From Microglena sp. YARC (taxonomy: Eukaryota > Chlorophyta > Chlorophyceae > Chlamydomonadales > Chlamydomonadaceae), in the NCBI GenBank assembly GCA_022414725.1, contig CM039462.1:33714156-33778155 (forward strand): a stretch of 64,000 nt of DNA. The letters are read 5' to 3'. Position numbers and translations under genes: made by a program. A model generated the notes under the pieces. That model worked only from the letters and a program-made list of their open reading frames with translations, was not told the DNA's origin and ran no database searches. Of this stretch, positions 1 to 10,330 are shown one piece after another. How positions within the stretch are numbered: position 1 is the stretch's first letter; each line of letters begins with the position of its first letter.

Positions 1-1
1 T

Positions 2-648
2 GGATTTGGAAGACCGAGGCATAAAGACAAGGTTGGACTGTCACCCAACACCCAGCAAAGCAAGGAGAACCAGTATCCACCACAACACAAGAGGCAACAT
101 GCCAAGACTGCCACAACCACTAGGAGTGAACCCAATGTGAAGATGCATGCCATAGACATGGGTCTAGTGCGTCAGCCAAATAGACACAGTGCTGCCACCA
201 TCTATCATGCAGGGTCTCAAGGGATAATTGCCACGCATGATCTCCTGATACAATGCTCAAGGGCACCATGCAGCCAGGGCAGTGCATGATCCAACTAGAG
301 TGTAAGGCCCCGTGTCCTTTAAAGCTCTACTCAGGCCCAGGAGAGAACAGGTGGAAGTATGACTCACATAAGAGTTGGGAGCAAGTTGTCCCAGCATCCT
401 ACTTTGCACAGTGCCAGCTAATCATGCTGCCATCCCAAGCTGAAGTCATGCTCCTGGTACAGCAGACTCCACATACCACCATATTTGACCGTGTACAGAG
501 CAACTTCGAGTGGGCTGCCGAGATGCTGCAATTTATGCAGCTTATTCATGCGGTGGCTGTACAGCAGCGCCGACCGGGCTTCCTGGTTAAGGAGTTGACG
601 ACGCAAGGGCCGCTGGCTGCAAGATACCATGCCTCCATCCAGCACTGA
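2..648 (+). pseudogene. YqaJ-like viral recombinase/exonuclease remnant (partial at left edge)
   Basis: Two overlapping + strand frames look like one broken gene. The first is open from the window edge to a TGA at 287-289 and ends with GIIATHDLLI, which resembles the active-site approach of YqaJ/lambda-exonuclease nucleases. The second (253-648) has LECKAPCPL, like the E-x-K-C-P core of the fold, then YFAQCQLIML and an acidic/aromatic stretch (FDRVQSNFEWAAEML), like the Q-x-Q-hydrophobic helix and tail of the family. These enzymes resect DNA ends in recombination and are common in large DNA viruses and mobile elements. The frame change near 250-270 may be an indel or an unseen intron. The 5' part lies outside the window. 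The family assignment rests on pattern only, and no similarity search was possible. Confidence 0.4.
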
Positions 649-1587
649 CAACCTACACAGGTCTAGCATAGACGGATCGGTTGCGAGAATTAGCGGCACC
701 AATGTAAGGGAATTTGTGTAGGAGATAGGACCAGAGCATTTGTCAAATTTCAAAAACAATCTGACGCACTACTTTGCGCTTGTCCACGCGGAAGGTGGAA
801 GAGGGCGTTGCGCAGTAATACTGAAAAGAAAGTTGGAAAGAAAGGAGGGAATAAAGCAGGACGCCAGAAATATCAAGTAGCAACAAACACATGCTTTGGG
901 CGAGGTAGGGAAGAATATGAGGTAGGAGTACGAGAGGTAGAAGGTTGGCGTGGCTAACCTTAGCCATATTGCAAAGGCTCTAATCGTACGGCCATTTCGC
1001 CATGCCGCGTACAATCCGCCTTGGCTAAATGCACGTGGAAGGCTGGTGAAAGGTCACCCTGCGAAGACATCTATCAAAATTAGTAAGAGCACTGACACGT
1101 AATCGCAAGTCACACTAATATTTCTGTGTGACTTAGGCTTTCATCACAGTGATAAAATCGTCATGGTTTCGCCCTACAACAGCGCCATTTTCGACGCATG
1201 CAGCGAAAGCACATCGGTGACTTGAGGTGTCCATTTTCCCGAATGAAAGCATTTCACCAACGAGTAGTTCGCGCTAGTACTTCGTTGCCTAATTGTTCAT
1301 TCTATCTCGGAATCGCTGGCAGAGCTTTGCAGGTTTGCGAGAATGACCCCTCGAAAAGGTTGCTAACAGACCCTTGAGCGACAGAAAGTTGCATAGCTCT
1401 TCGCGTATTAGAACTCAGTAGTTAACGTGCGATCGAGGAGTTATTGGTCACGCTTCAGTCTACGAAAAGTTCTGGGTGTCTGTCGGGATCGCTGGTTTGA
1501 GGTGAGCCGAGACATTTCGTCCACTGTACGCCTACATTTCTCAGTAGTTCCGCTGCAAATCGTGTCTTTCGCCTACATTTAGCGAAA
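649..1587. other. No recognisable gene; leader side of the gypsy element
   Basis: Only short frames on both strands, with no domain I recognise. The gypsy 5' LTR should lie here if the element were complete, but nothing in this stretch resembles the LTR at 8902-9593. I see no primer-binding site complementary to the common initiator tRNA. The 5' boundary of the element is therefore unknown. Confidence 0.5.
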
Positions 1588-2022
1588 TTGTCACTTCCCC
1601 GAGTGAACATCAAAGACATTGCCGACAAGGATGCCGCCCTCAAGGGCACTAAGCTGAAGGCCCACTACCCGGCGGCGGAGGCCAATGACGACAAGATGGA
1701 GGAGACGCTGCCTCGTGCATCTGACAGGCAGGTGCGGGTTGCGGGGAATTCAGGGTTGTTTGATAAACTAGCTGTCGCTCAGGTAGCCCCAGCGTTTGAG
1801 CCAGAACCCTTTCGCCTCCCCGACGTCTATGCCCCTTCGGGTGGTCTTACTGGCAAAATGCAACGTGGTTCGATCCCGCGGGGGGGCGCTACCCCTTCCC
1901 CGCCGACAGCACCTACCGCCGCTCACTCACCACCCGACGGCCCCTTTTCGGTCTCCGACCACTCGTCATCGGGCCACGACTTAGCCGATTCCCCAGGTTC
2001 GCCCCTCCAGGTTCCACCTGTC

Positions 2023-2083
2023 GACCCGACCTCTAATCGCGCTCCTCGGGCTACGCAGCCCGAGCACCCAACGACGCCCACAG
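2023..2083 (+). repeat. 61-bp direct duplication, left copy
   Basis: Repeated at 2778-2838 with one mismatch. The two copies bracket the insertion at 2084-2777 exactly. The last three bases (CAG) could belong to either the duplication or the insert, so the length is 58-61 bp. This is much longer than the 4-6 bp made by LTR-element integrases. Confidence 0.9.
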
Positions 2084-2777
2084 GATGCCCAGGAATGGAG
2101 CTTAAGAAGCTATGACCAAAAGGGCAGGTCGTGAAAGCAAGAATCGAGCGCGTAGGCCGTACAGGGGTAGGGCAGGCTAGGAAAAGATGCCCATGCAAGA
2201 CAGGTCGCAGGCGGCCTAGGGCGTGTCGAGCTGCACAGGACAGTCCCTGCGAGAACCTAACAGGCGCTACGAGCACTCGAAGCCAACAGGGAAGAGCAGG
2301 AATAGCGAGCAGCAAATGCCAGAAAGCCGACAGGATGTCCTGGCGGGTGCGATTAATTCAAAGAAAAATTCGTATGCGTGCGTATGTGTATGCGTGAGGT
2401 CCCTAAGGAACGAAACCAGCTCCGCTACCAGTGTAACAGCTCAGGATGCACTTAGCAGCCTGGGGGGTTAGTCTAGTGGAACAGTCTACGTGATGTATGT
2501 TTAGGTGTAAGTCGATATGCGTAAGCTAGCAGAACAGTAGGGTGTTACCTAAGTAGGGGATGTAGAGTTAATCGGGTAGAACGTCTTCGTGAAGGAGTAG
2601 AAGGGTTCGTCCCGAGTAGCTCGTGTCTATGTACGCAACGTGTGCGTTGTGAGAGATGAGGTAGTACATGGGTATGGTACTGTAGCATGTGCGTTCGTCA
2701 CGTGGCTTACGGGTAAGGTGTACCCGTATGCCTTGCTGGAAGGCCAGAGTACCCGTGAAGGGTTCTGTACCGTTACA
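2084..2777 (-). mobile_element. Solo LTR-like insertion in gag, reverse orientation
   Basis: The stretch is the near-identical reverse complement of about 8902-9600, the 3' LTR of the same element. Read on the minus strand it begins TGTAACGGTACAG and ends close to GGGCATCCTG, so TG...CA LTR ends can be drawn at 2777 and 2086. It has no coding content. It breaks gag and is bracketed by the 61-bp duplication. Very few differences from the 8902 copy suggest a recent event. Confidence 0.8.
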
Positions 2778-2838
2778 GACCCGACCTCTAATCGCGCTCC
2801 TCGGGCTACGCAGCCTGAGCACCCAACGACGCCCACAG
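2778..2838 (+). repeat. 61-bp direct duplication, right copy
   Basis: This is the partner of 2023-2083. Gag reading resumes here and continues through the capsid region. Confidence 0.9.
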
Positions 2839-4356
2839 TACCTACGGTGGCTTCCCCGGCCGCTGTTCGCCCTCGTGCAAAGCGCGCAGCTACGCTGCCC
2901 GCAGACGCCCCTTCTCCAACGCGACAGATTCGCGAGGGCACACACCTGGCCCCGGCAGGCCAGCCAGGTGAGCCCGTCTCGCTACCGCCAATCACCCCTC
3001 CTCCAAATAACCGCGCCACTCGTCACTCTGATCACGACATTGGGTTCGCCAAGCGTGTTACTGAAATGAGAAAGGAACTACGTCTCATTGAACACAAACT
3101 GTCGGACAGATGCACTAGGGCTAAGTTGCGCCGCTGGGTTTTCAATGTGGCCACGATCATGGAGCTCCAGTTCGCCGACGGTTACCTTGGTCCGTTCGAG
3201 CGCATTGTTCCACACCTGTCGGGCGCTTTCACTGGCCAACTCCGCATCACTTACGACGAGGCATGGGCTAGCGATGAGTTGGACGGGTTAGATTTCATGG
3301 GAATCGTCGCATGGGCGGAGTCGCTCCTCCTGCCCGAGCTTTTAACGGAATCACACGTCGCTCTCACCAAACTACACGAAGGTGGCTTCCGCCAAGATAC
3401 TCGATCCTTGCAGAATTATTACCACTCCATCAAGTCGGAATTTTGCAAAGTCCCCGATCTCACCGATCGCGAAAAGTTGAACTTGTTTCGCACGGGACTC
3501 TCCGATGAACTCCGCGCCGGTGCACACTCTCGGCGCGAGTCTGGTACTATGTTCGAAACGATGGAGGATTTGTTCCGCTATCTGCAATTGGACGAAGCGA
3601 GGAAAGTTGTCGCCGCTCGTGGCAAGTCCTTGACGGACAAGCACGATCGCCATCAGAGGGGAGGTTACGCTAACCAAAAGTCGAGGTATCCATTCAAGCG
3701 CCCCGCTGATACTAAATACCCGGGTAAGGACCTTGCATTCAATCGCGTCCAATTTACCAACTCACCCCCCTCCGATTCTGACCCTGATTCTTTCTCTTCG
3801 CAGGGAGTAGCCACCGACGACGGCGGGGAGATGGACTCTCGCCCAGCCAAGAGCCCCAAGCTGGCGGCAAACAGTAGTCGCAACCCGGCCGGTGGCCGAG
3901 GTGGTGGAGGACGTAGTGCGACGCAGCCGGCGCACAACGGCAAGCTGGGTGGATCGCCAAGGCCGCAGGTCCTCAGTTTGCAAGGTGCTGATCGCACGTT
4001 CGGGAAAGGCTCTATTAGCCGCGGCGCGGGCCGTGGTGGTCGCGGAGGATACGGACAGGGTGCAGGTCGGGGCCGTTCACAGCCCAGCGGGCCGCGGACC
4101 CCCGACTTTTCGGGTCAAGACCCCCAAAACGCCATGCATATGAACAAGTCGGTCAGCGTCGGGCAGACCATCTATCTGGCTTCAGAATGGTGCTCGCTGC
4201 TTCTTCTGCTTCCGCTACATGAGGACATGTGTGCGGTCGCTGAATGCTGACGGACGCTGCCAAACGCGGGACTTGCCTAATTGGCCGGCCCTCAATGAGA
4301 CTACGTGTCCCGACTGGGCCCTTGATGGCAACGGTCCCATCCCGATTTGGGAATAG

Positions 4357-5868
4357 GAACCGGCCCGTCAGGTATTGACAAGCCTGGGTCGTGTAATTAG
4401 CGGCGATAAAGTAGTAGTAGTCGAGCCACTTGAGCTCTTGTTACAAGTTCAAGAGGAACTATTTTCTAACTTGGGCTTAACCCCAACCATTGATGTAACC
4501 TCTACTGATGCCTTGTCGTCCCCTTGTCCACTGAAGTTCTCTACGGAGTTTGGCATGCGTGTCTCCATCGCAAACGAGTTCATATACGCTCACCCCATTC
4601 CGGAAGACGTCGTGTCGGTGTTAGAACACTATTGGGAATGCAAAAACGATGCACCCTTCGACACATCCGGTATGTTCATCCTCCCAAAAAACGCGAGTAA
4701 CGATAAGCATGTCTCCAGTCTCCTCCAAGGTATGGAGTTATTCAAGGAGTACCAATCGTTCGATCACCATATGAAACCCCGCCCCAAGGGGTCACCTTCG
4801 AATAAAGTAGCCATCCAAGTATGGTATGACCCCCCCGACTCCGAACGGGCCGTCCAAATAAAAAAGGATTGGCATGCGATCAACGACGTGACCAAGGCAG
4901 TATACTTTGGCCCCGCACCTGAGGAGGGCATCCCCAGTCCAGTTGAAACCCGTCGAAAAAAACACTGGTGGTCGGAGGCATTGGATCCCAAAGTTCGCAT
5001 TAAACAAATCGCTGCCAGACGGTCAACAAAGTGCATCCGTCGCAATCACGCGCAACGAAATACAACTACTTCCCCCGTGCTCATGACGCGAGCCAATCGG
5101 GTATACGAAGTCAACTCCGCTGCTGCCCCCGATATGCTATTCAGCGCCCGATCAGGAGCGAAGCAATTGCTCACATTGGCAGACTCAGGCGCGACAGGTT
5201 GCCTTATGGAAAAGCAAACGGCTGAAGATATCGGTTTGCACATCCGCCCTTGGGAAAACGAACGCAACGGATTCACTTGCGCTAACGACGGGCTTATAAA
5301 TGTCCGCGGGACGGTCACGCTCCCTATCCACATACAGCGATATGTTGGCAAAGTGTTCGTCCATGTCGTCGACAAACTTCCTGGAGGATTAGACCTAATC
5401 CTCGGGTCCAACTGGATGCGCGACGAAAAAGCCGTCCTAGACTACGATCGCATGACATTGTCGCTCAAACGGTACGGCTGCTGTTTAACACCTGTAAACA
5501 GGCAGCGGGACGAAACGGCTCATTCCTTCTTCACTATGGCGCTTTTGGGCAAGTCAACTAATGACCCGGTCATCACTGGTCGCAAGGCAGCAAAGCTTTT
5601 AAAGGCTGGCGCTAACCATGTCATGGTCAATGTGCGCGAATCCCGAGCGGATTTACCGGCGTCTAACGTCACTGCCGATGAACGGGCAAAACTGCTGACG
5701 AAATTACTGCCGTCCGACGGGCCCTTACCTGGTCCCCCGGTGGCAAGCATGGATTTCGAAAATTGGATCCGCGACAACATCCTTGACCACGACGATAAGA
5801 CGCTCATCTCGGCTAGCGACCTGCGCGCTCTCCAAGGTCTTCAACAATTTGCCTATGGGGACTCCTAA
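4357..5868 (+). pseudogene. pol: Gypsy pol: N-terminal region with aspartic protease
   Basis: This is one open frame following the TAG at 4354. The second half carries the retropepsin signature LADSGATG (catalytic Asp codon 5182-5184), followed by the late hydrophobic-Gly strand GGLDLILGSNWM and DYDRMTLSL, the usual order of gypsy proteases. The enzyme would mature the Gag-Pol polyprotein inside virus-like particles. The frame ends at a TAA (5866-5868) just where the RT N-terminus starts in the next frame, so one base was probably gained or lost near 5850. The first ~200 residues have no motif I recognise. Confidence 0.85.
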
Positions 5869-6712
5869 CCATCGAGTTATACCTCACGTCATCAAAACGC
5901 AAGACAATGCTTACGCGCCATATCGCAGAAATCGTCGCATGAGTCCAGCCGAGACCTTACTCTGTGAGGAATACGTCTCCGACCTGTTGCAGCAAGGATT
6001 CATCGCCCCGAGCTCGTCCCCGTACGGCGCGCCGATTATGATCATAGCAAAAACGGGTGGAACGGAATACCGAGTGGTTTGCGATTGGCGAGCGCTCAAC
6101 AACATCACGATTAAAAAAAGGTATCCTCTTCCCCGTATTGACGAGACCATTGATCGTCTAGGTGGAGCTACGTTGTTCAGTTCCCTAGACCTCACGTCTG
6201 GTTATTACCAAATACGAATTTCGGACGAGGACGCGCCGAAGACTGCGTTCACTACCCCGATTGGTCAGTTTGAATTTAAAGTCCTAGGGATGGGTTTGGC
6301 GAACGCGCCGGCCACATTCCAAGCGGTCATGAACCAAATATTCGCGCCATACTTGCACAAGTTCGTCGTGGTTTACTTGGACGATATCTTGGTTTACGGA
6401 CGCACTCCGGCGGAGCACTTGGCCAATTTGGCCACGGTTCTCCAGGTCCTCCAGGACAACGAATTCTACGCGAAACTCTCCAAATGTTCCTTCAACAAAA
6501 CAGAAGTTAAATTCCTGGGTCATTACATTGGACGCGACGGAATTAAAGTTGATCCGAGAAAAGTTAGCACAGTCCGTGACTGGCCTACTCCGAAAACTGC
6601 GAAAGAAATCGGCTCTTTCCTCGGGTTGTGCAATTATTTTCGCAAATTATTCAAGGCTATTCGTCTCTCGCTGCCCCTCTTCAAACCTTGTCTAACATCA
6701 AGGGTGAACTAG
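5783..6712 (+). pseudogene. pol: Gypsy reverse transcriptase
   Basis: The RT copies the element RNA into cDNA. Motifs appear in order: the HRVIPH entry, SPYGAPIMIIAKTGG, VVCDWRALNNITIKKRYPLP, FSSLDLTSGYYQI (first catalytic Asp), KTAFTTPIGQFEF, the LGMGLANAPATFQ loop and FVVYLDDILVY, whose YLDD box lies at 6374-6385. The thumb and connection follow (FLGHYIGRDGIKVD, GSFLGLCNYFRK). All catalytic aspartates are present. The frame closes at 6712 because an indel near 6660 moves the next domain into another frame. Residues before about 5850 in this frame are a shadow of the preceding frame. Confidence 0.92.
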
Positions 6713-7545
6713 GCACCTTGTTCAAACAAGAACGTCTCGTCTCATTCGAAGGCCTAAAGGCAGCTCTGCTATCCGCTCCAGTCCTCGCGCTGCCGGATTT
6801 TAGCAAACCTTTCGAAGTAATTACCGACGCATCTTTGCTTGGTACGGGCGCGGTGCTTTTACAAGATAAACACCCCATCGCCTTCGCCAGCAAGAAGTAT
6901 ATCCCAGCGGAGCTGAATTATACAACGACGGAACAAGAGATGCTAGCGATCGTCCACGCGTTAACTGAGTGGCGATGCTACCTCGAGGGTTCCCACATGA
7001 CATTGGTCACTGATCACAATCCGCTCACGTATTTTGACACCAAGGCGGTCCTTTCGCGACGCATGGGCCGATGGCAGGAGGACCTGGCGCCCTTTAGCTA
7101 TACTTGGGAATATCGCGCGGGTCGCAATAATATGGCAGACCCGGTCAGTCGCAATCCTAACCTCTCTGCCCCCGCCGACGTCGCGGTTGCGCACCAGCTG
7201 TTAGTTTTCTCTCTCTTGGTCAGCGAATGCAGGCCTCGATCGAGAAAGCAGCGCCCTATTGCAGTCTGTCCCGCGGTCGTGGATATCCTTCCCCGCCCAC
7301 CGACTGTCCTCCCCGTACCTTTGGTTCCGGTCAAGGAAACGCGACGACGCAGTCGGCATACGCCCGCTGCGTCGACTCCCTCCTCTTCGTCCATCATGGA
7401 TCGAATTTTGGCTGGATACAAACGAGACTCGAACTTCACTACTGCCTTCGTCCAACAATGCCATAAGTGCCAAAAGAACAAGCCCGGAAACGCAAAGCCT
7501 AACGGTACCATGGTTCCCGTGGAAATTCCTGAGAAATTCTGGTAG
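6655..7545 (+). pseudogene. pol: Gypsy RNase H and degraded integrase N-terminus
   Basis: The frame picks up the RT connection (IQGYSSLAAPLQTL) and runs into an RNase H domain: VITDASLLGTGAVL with the first catalytic Asp at 6836-6838, TTTEQEMLAIVHAL with the Glu, and LVTDHNPLTYF with the second Asp. This enzyme removes the RNA template. Near the C-terminus, MDRILAGYKRD and QQCHKCQKNK are the two ends of the integrase zinc-binding region. The His-containing half and the usual G-H-x-G segment between them are missing, so about 40-50 residues seem deleted. The frame stops at a TAG (7543-7545) where relatives normally keep reading into the integrase core. Confidence 0.88.
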
Positions 7546-8733
7546 TGTGTCTCCACGGACCTCATCACGGGGCTCCCGCCTACGTCTTCTGGCCATGATG
7601 CCATCGCGGTATTCGTCGACAAACTCTCGAAAATGGTTCATGTCGAACCTTGTCATACTACGATAAATGCAGAGGAATTCGCTTCCCTATACCTGAATCG
7701 TGTCATCCGCTATCATGGTATCCCAAAGAAACTCCTGAGTGATCGCGATGCGCGATTCACCGGGCATTTCGGCGTGGCTCTCCATCGATTAATGGGCACG
7801 CGACAAGCGTTTTCGACTGCGTTTCATCCTCAAACTGACGGTCAGACGGAACGCATGAACCGAGTCATCGAGGACATGATTCGCCACTACGTGGGGCCAT
7901 ACCACGACGATTGGGATAAGTCCTTGGCGCTGGTGGAATTTGCAATCAACAATTCCTACCAAGAGTCCATTCAGAACACCCCATTTCGGGCGTACCTTGG
8001 TTACGACCCTACGACGCCGCTTAAAGCGGAGGTCGAATCGAAAAGTCCGGCTGCCAACAATTGGTGGGCCAATCACATTGAACGACAAGATCAATGCAAG
8101 GCATGCATGCAAGCCGCTCAAGATCGGCAGAAAGCCCATTACGATGAGCGACGAACGGAGGTTTTCTTCAACCTTGGGGATAAAGTTCTCTTGTCCACCC
8201 GCAATATGAAGTTCAAAGCAACGGGTAAACCAAAATTTACGCCTCGTTTTGTTGGCCCCTATACGATTACGGAATGCATTGGTCCACGCGACGAGGTCAC
8301 CGGAGTCGTCCGGCAAGTCACGGCGTGCCGCTTGGCTTTGCCCAAGATGATGCGTATCCACCCCGTGTTTCACGTGGGTTTGATAAAGCATTGGCGCTCC
8401 GATGGCGTTGTCCATGTTGGACAACCGCTGGAGGTTGACTCCGACGGCGCTCCGATTTGTAATATCCAATGCATCATGCGCGAGAAATCGCGTATCATAG
8501 GCACTTCCAGCAAACGGCGTCTCGAATACTTGGTCCGATGGCAAGACTTCGGTATTGAGCAAGACACTTGGGAACTCGCCAAAGCGGTCAAGAAAAGTGC
8601 GCCTCACGTCGTCGATGCATGGAAATCACGTGTTACGCCCGTTATGTCCCGACGTACGTCGAAAAAACGGGCCCATCACCAACCCATCGCACTCGACGCA
8701 TACGACACGGCGGTTAGATTGCTTTATTTATAA
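7546..8733 (+). pseudogene. pol: Gypsy integrase core and chromodomain
   Basis: The frame is the same as the RNase H segment, after its TAG. The integrase core has all three catalytic acids: STDLITGLP (Asp at 7558-7560), LLSDRDARFTG (Asp), and HPQTDGQTERMN (Glu). The C-terminal DNA-binding part follows (GDKVLLSTRNM, FVGPYTITECIG, HPVFHVGLIKHW). At about 8460-8630 a chromodomain reads EYLVRWQDFGIEQDTWE, with the aromatic cage pattern of chromoviruses. It is expected to tether integration to modified histones. The C-terminal tail is basic. The stop is a TAA at 8731-8733. Confidence 0.92.
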
Positions 8734-8888
8734 AGTTATCTTTCCCGGAGTACTAAAAAGGGATGTTAAATGGTTCTCTCCGAAACCAACTTGATTCGTC
8801 AAGTATATTTTGAGCACGGCACATACGACTACGACTGGTATTCACATCTCACTTCCTTACGATCAGATGCGGGGTCCGCATCTCTTCT

Positions 8889-8901
8889 GGAGGGGCGGGG
8901 G
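8889..8901 (+). promoter_or_regulatory. Polypurine tract of the gypsy element
   Basis: A run of purines broken by one C (GGAGGGGCGGGGG) sits immediately before TGTAAC. This is the position and composition of the plus-strand primer that precedes a 3' LTR. It is the main reason for reading 8902 as an LTR start. Confidence 0.75.
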
Positions 8902-9593
8902 TGTAACGGTACAGAACCCTTCACGGGTACTCTGGCCTTCCAGCAAGGCATACGGGTACACCTTACCCGTAAGCCACGTGACGAACGCACATGATACAGT
9001 ACCATACCCATGTACTGCCTCATCTCTCACAACGCACACGTTGCGTACATAGACACGAGCTACTCGGGACGAACCCTTCTACTCCTTCACGAAGACGTTC
9101 TACCCGATTAACTCTACATCCCCTACTTAGGTAACACCCTACTGTTCTGCTAGCTTACGCATATCGACTTACACCTAAACATACATCACGTAGACTGTTC
9201 CACTAGACTAACCCCCCAGGCTGCTAAGTGCATCCTGAGCTGTTACACTGGTAGCGGAGCTTGTTTCGTTCCTTAGGGACCTCACGCATACACATACACA
9301 CACATACGATTTTTTCTTCGAATGAATCGCACCCGCCAGGACATCCTGTCGGCTTTCTGGCATTTGCTGCTCGCTATTCCTGCTCTTCCCTGTTGGCTTC
9401 GAGTGCTCGTAGCGCCTGTTAGGTTCTCGCAGGGACTGTCCTGTGCAGCTCGACACGCCCTAGGCCGCCTGCGACCTGTCTTGCATGGGCATCTTTTCCT
9501 AGCCTGCCCTACCCCTGTACGGCCTACGCGCTCGATTCTTGCTTTCACGACCTGCCCTTTTGGTCATAGCTTCTTAAGCTCCATTCCCGGGCA
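8902..9593 (+). mobile_element. 3' LTR of the gypsy element
   Basis: Starts TGTAACGG directly after the polypurine tract and can end at the CA of GGGCA (9593), giving about 692 bp with TG...CA termini. The end is set by comparison with the reversed copy in gag, which stops matching just past GGGCATCCTG. I cannot assign promoter elements or the R region. Confidence 0.7.
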
Positions 9594-9838
9594 TCCTGAG
9601 CGGGGTTTGAGCAATTGGACAGCATAGGCTCCATTTGCCACCTAGGCCGTACTTGCTTTAATTAGCGTACTTCCGAGCCTGTCCTGCGACTCTTCCTGCT
9701 TGCTGCATCATCTTTTGTAGCTTTGCACCTGCACGTTTGCTCATCCTGTCGCGCTTTTTGATTCGTCGTTGTCCTGCCTGGTTGCCCTGTGATACGTGCC
9801 TTGGCCGTGCTTTTATCCCTCATCGTATTCTGGACGAT
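9594..9838. other. Spacer between LTR and inverted LTR fragment
   Basis: No coding potential recognised. It separates the 3' LTR from the inverted copy of its first 269 bp, forming the loop of a large potential hairpin together with 9171-9593. Confidence 0.4.
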
Positions 9839-10107
9839 AAGTCGATATGCGTAAGCTAGCAGAACAGTAGGGTGTTACCTAAGTAGGGGATGTAGAGTTA
9901 ATCGGGTAGAACGTCTTCGTGAAGGAGTAGAAGGGTTCGTCCCGAGTAGCTCGTGTCTATGTACGCAACGTGTGCGTTGTGAGAGATGAGGCAGTACATG
10001 GGTATGGTACTGTATCATGTGCGTTCGTCACGTGGCTTACGGGTAAGGTGTACCTGTATGCCTTGCTGGAAGGCCAGAGTACCCGTGAAGGGTTCTGTAC
10101 CGTTACA
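9839..10107 (-). repeat. Inverted copy of the first 269 bp of the LTR
   Basis: Reverse complement of 8902-9170 with only a few differences, ending ...CTGTACCGTTACA at 10107. Beyond 9839 it diverges from the LTR. It may be a truncated second LTR insertion or the right arm of a foldback structure. No target duplication is visible around 8902-10107. Confidence 0.85.
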
Positions 10108-10330
10108 GAGGTAGGCTGAGGCTGAGGGAAATCTGAGACAGATCTGAGATGGATCTGAGGCTAGCTGGGTGATCTATCTGAGACGGATCCCATGGGGATC
10201 TGAGAAAGGATGATTGATCGGAGGCAGATCTCAGGTGGATCTGGGTGATGCTGATTGATCTCATACAGATATGAAGCTGATTTGAGGCGGATGTGGGGCT
10301 GATATGAGCTGTTGGGCTGACATTTCATCG
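10108..10330. repeat. Degenerate GATCTGAG-type repeat tract
   Basis: Short words such as ATCTGAGA, CAGATCTGAG and GGATCTGAG recur irregularly with GA-rich spacers. This is a decayed simple-sequence tract without coding content. Confidence 0.6.

Larger units (their letters stand above)
1588..4250 (+). pseudogene. gag: Gypsy gag polyprotein, split by an insertion
   Basis: The N-terminal part (1588-2083) and the main part (2778-4250) are one reading frame broken by a 694-bp insertion plus a 61-bp duplication. The offset between the duplicate copies is 755 bp, which explains the frame change. No ATG opens the frame. The first in-frame ATG is near 1693, and the true start may be upstream. The protein has a Pro/Ser/Thr-rich N-terminal arm, a capsid-like helical region around 3060-3620 and a Gly/Arg-rich tail around 3890-4090 expected to bind RNA. 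In the next frame (4143-4356) a Cys-rich segment (C-F-F-C at 4198-4209) continues to a TAG at 4354 and then runs on in the frame of the protease. The gag-pol junction is thus either a programmed shift or a mutation. Confidence 0.8.
1588..9593 (+). mobile_element. Ty3/gypsy chromovirus retrotransposon, degenerate
   Basis: The order is gag, protease, reverse transcriptase, RNase H, integrase, chromodomain, polypurine tract, 3' LTR, which defines a chromovirus-clade Ty3/gypsy element. Coding is spread over several frames: gag is interrupted by an insertion, pol changes frame near 4110-4250, 5850 and 6660, and there are in-frame TAG codons at 4354 and 7543. No matching 5' LTR is visible, so the element is not a complete two-LTR copy. 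It cannot be autonomous as it stands. The protein motifs are well preserved, so inactivation is not very old. Confidence 0.9.

Noticed and set aside
649..1587. 5' LTR of the gypsy element
   Set aside because: No sequence here matches 8902-9593, and no primer-binding site was seen.
4354..7545. TAG read as glutamine (non-standard code as in some ulvophyte algae)
   Set aside because: The gypsy pol has in-frame TAG at 4354 and 7543, and the second stands where relatives continue. However, stops in the LINEs fall at former Tyr and Lys codons and include TAA, one LRR copy ends in TAG at the expected place, and frameshifts are common. Ordinary decay explains the data.
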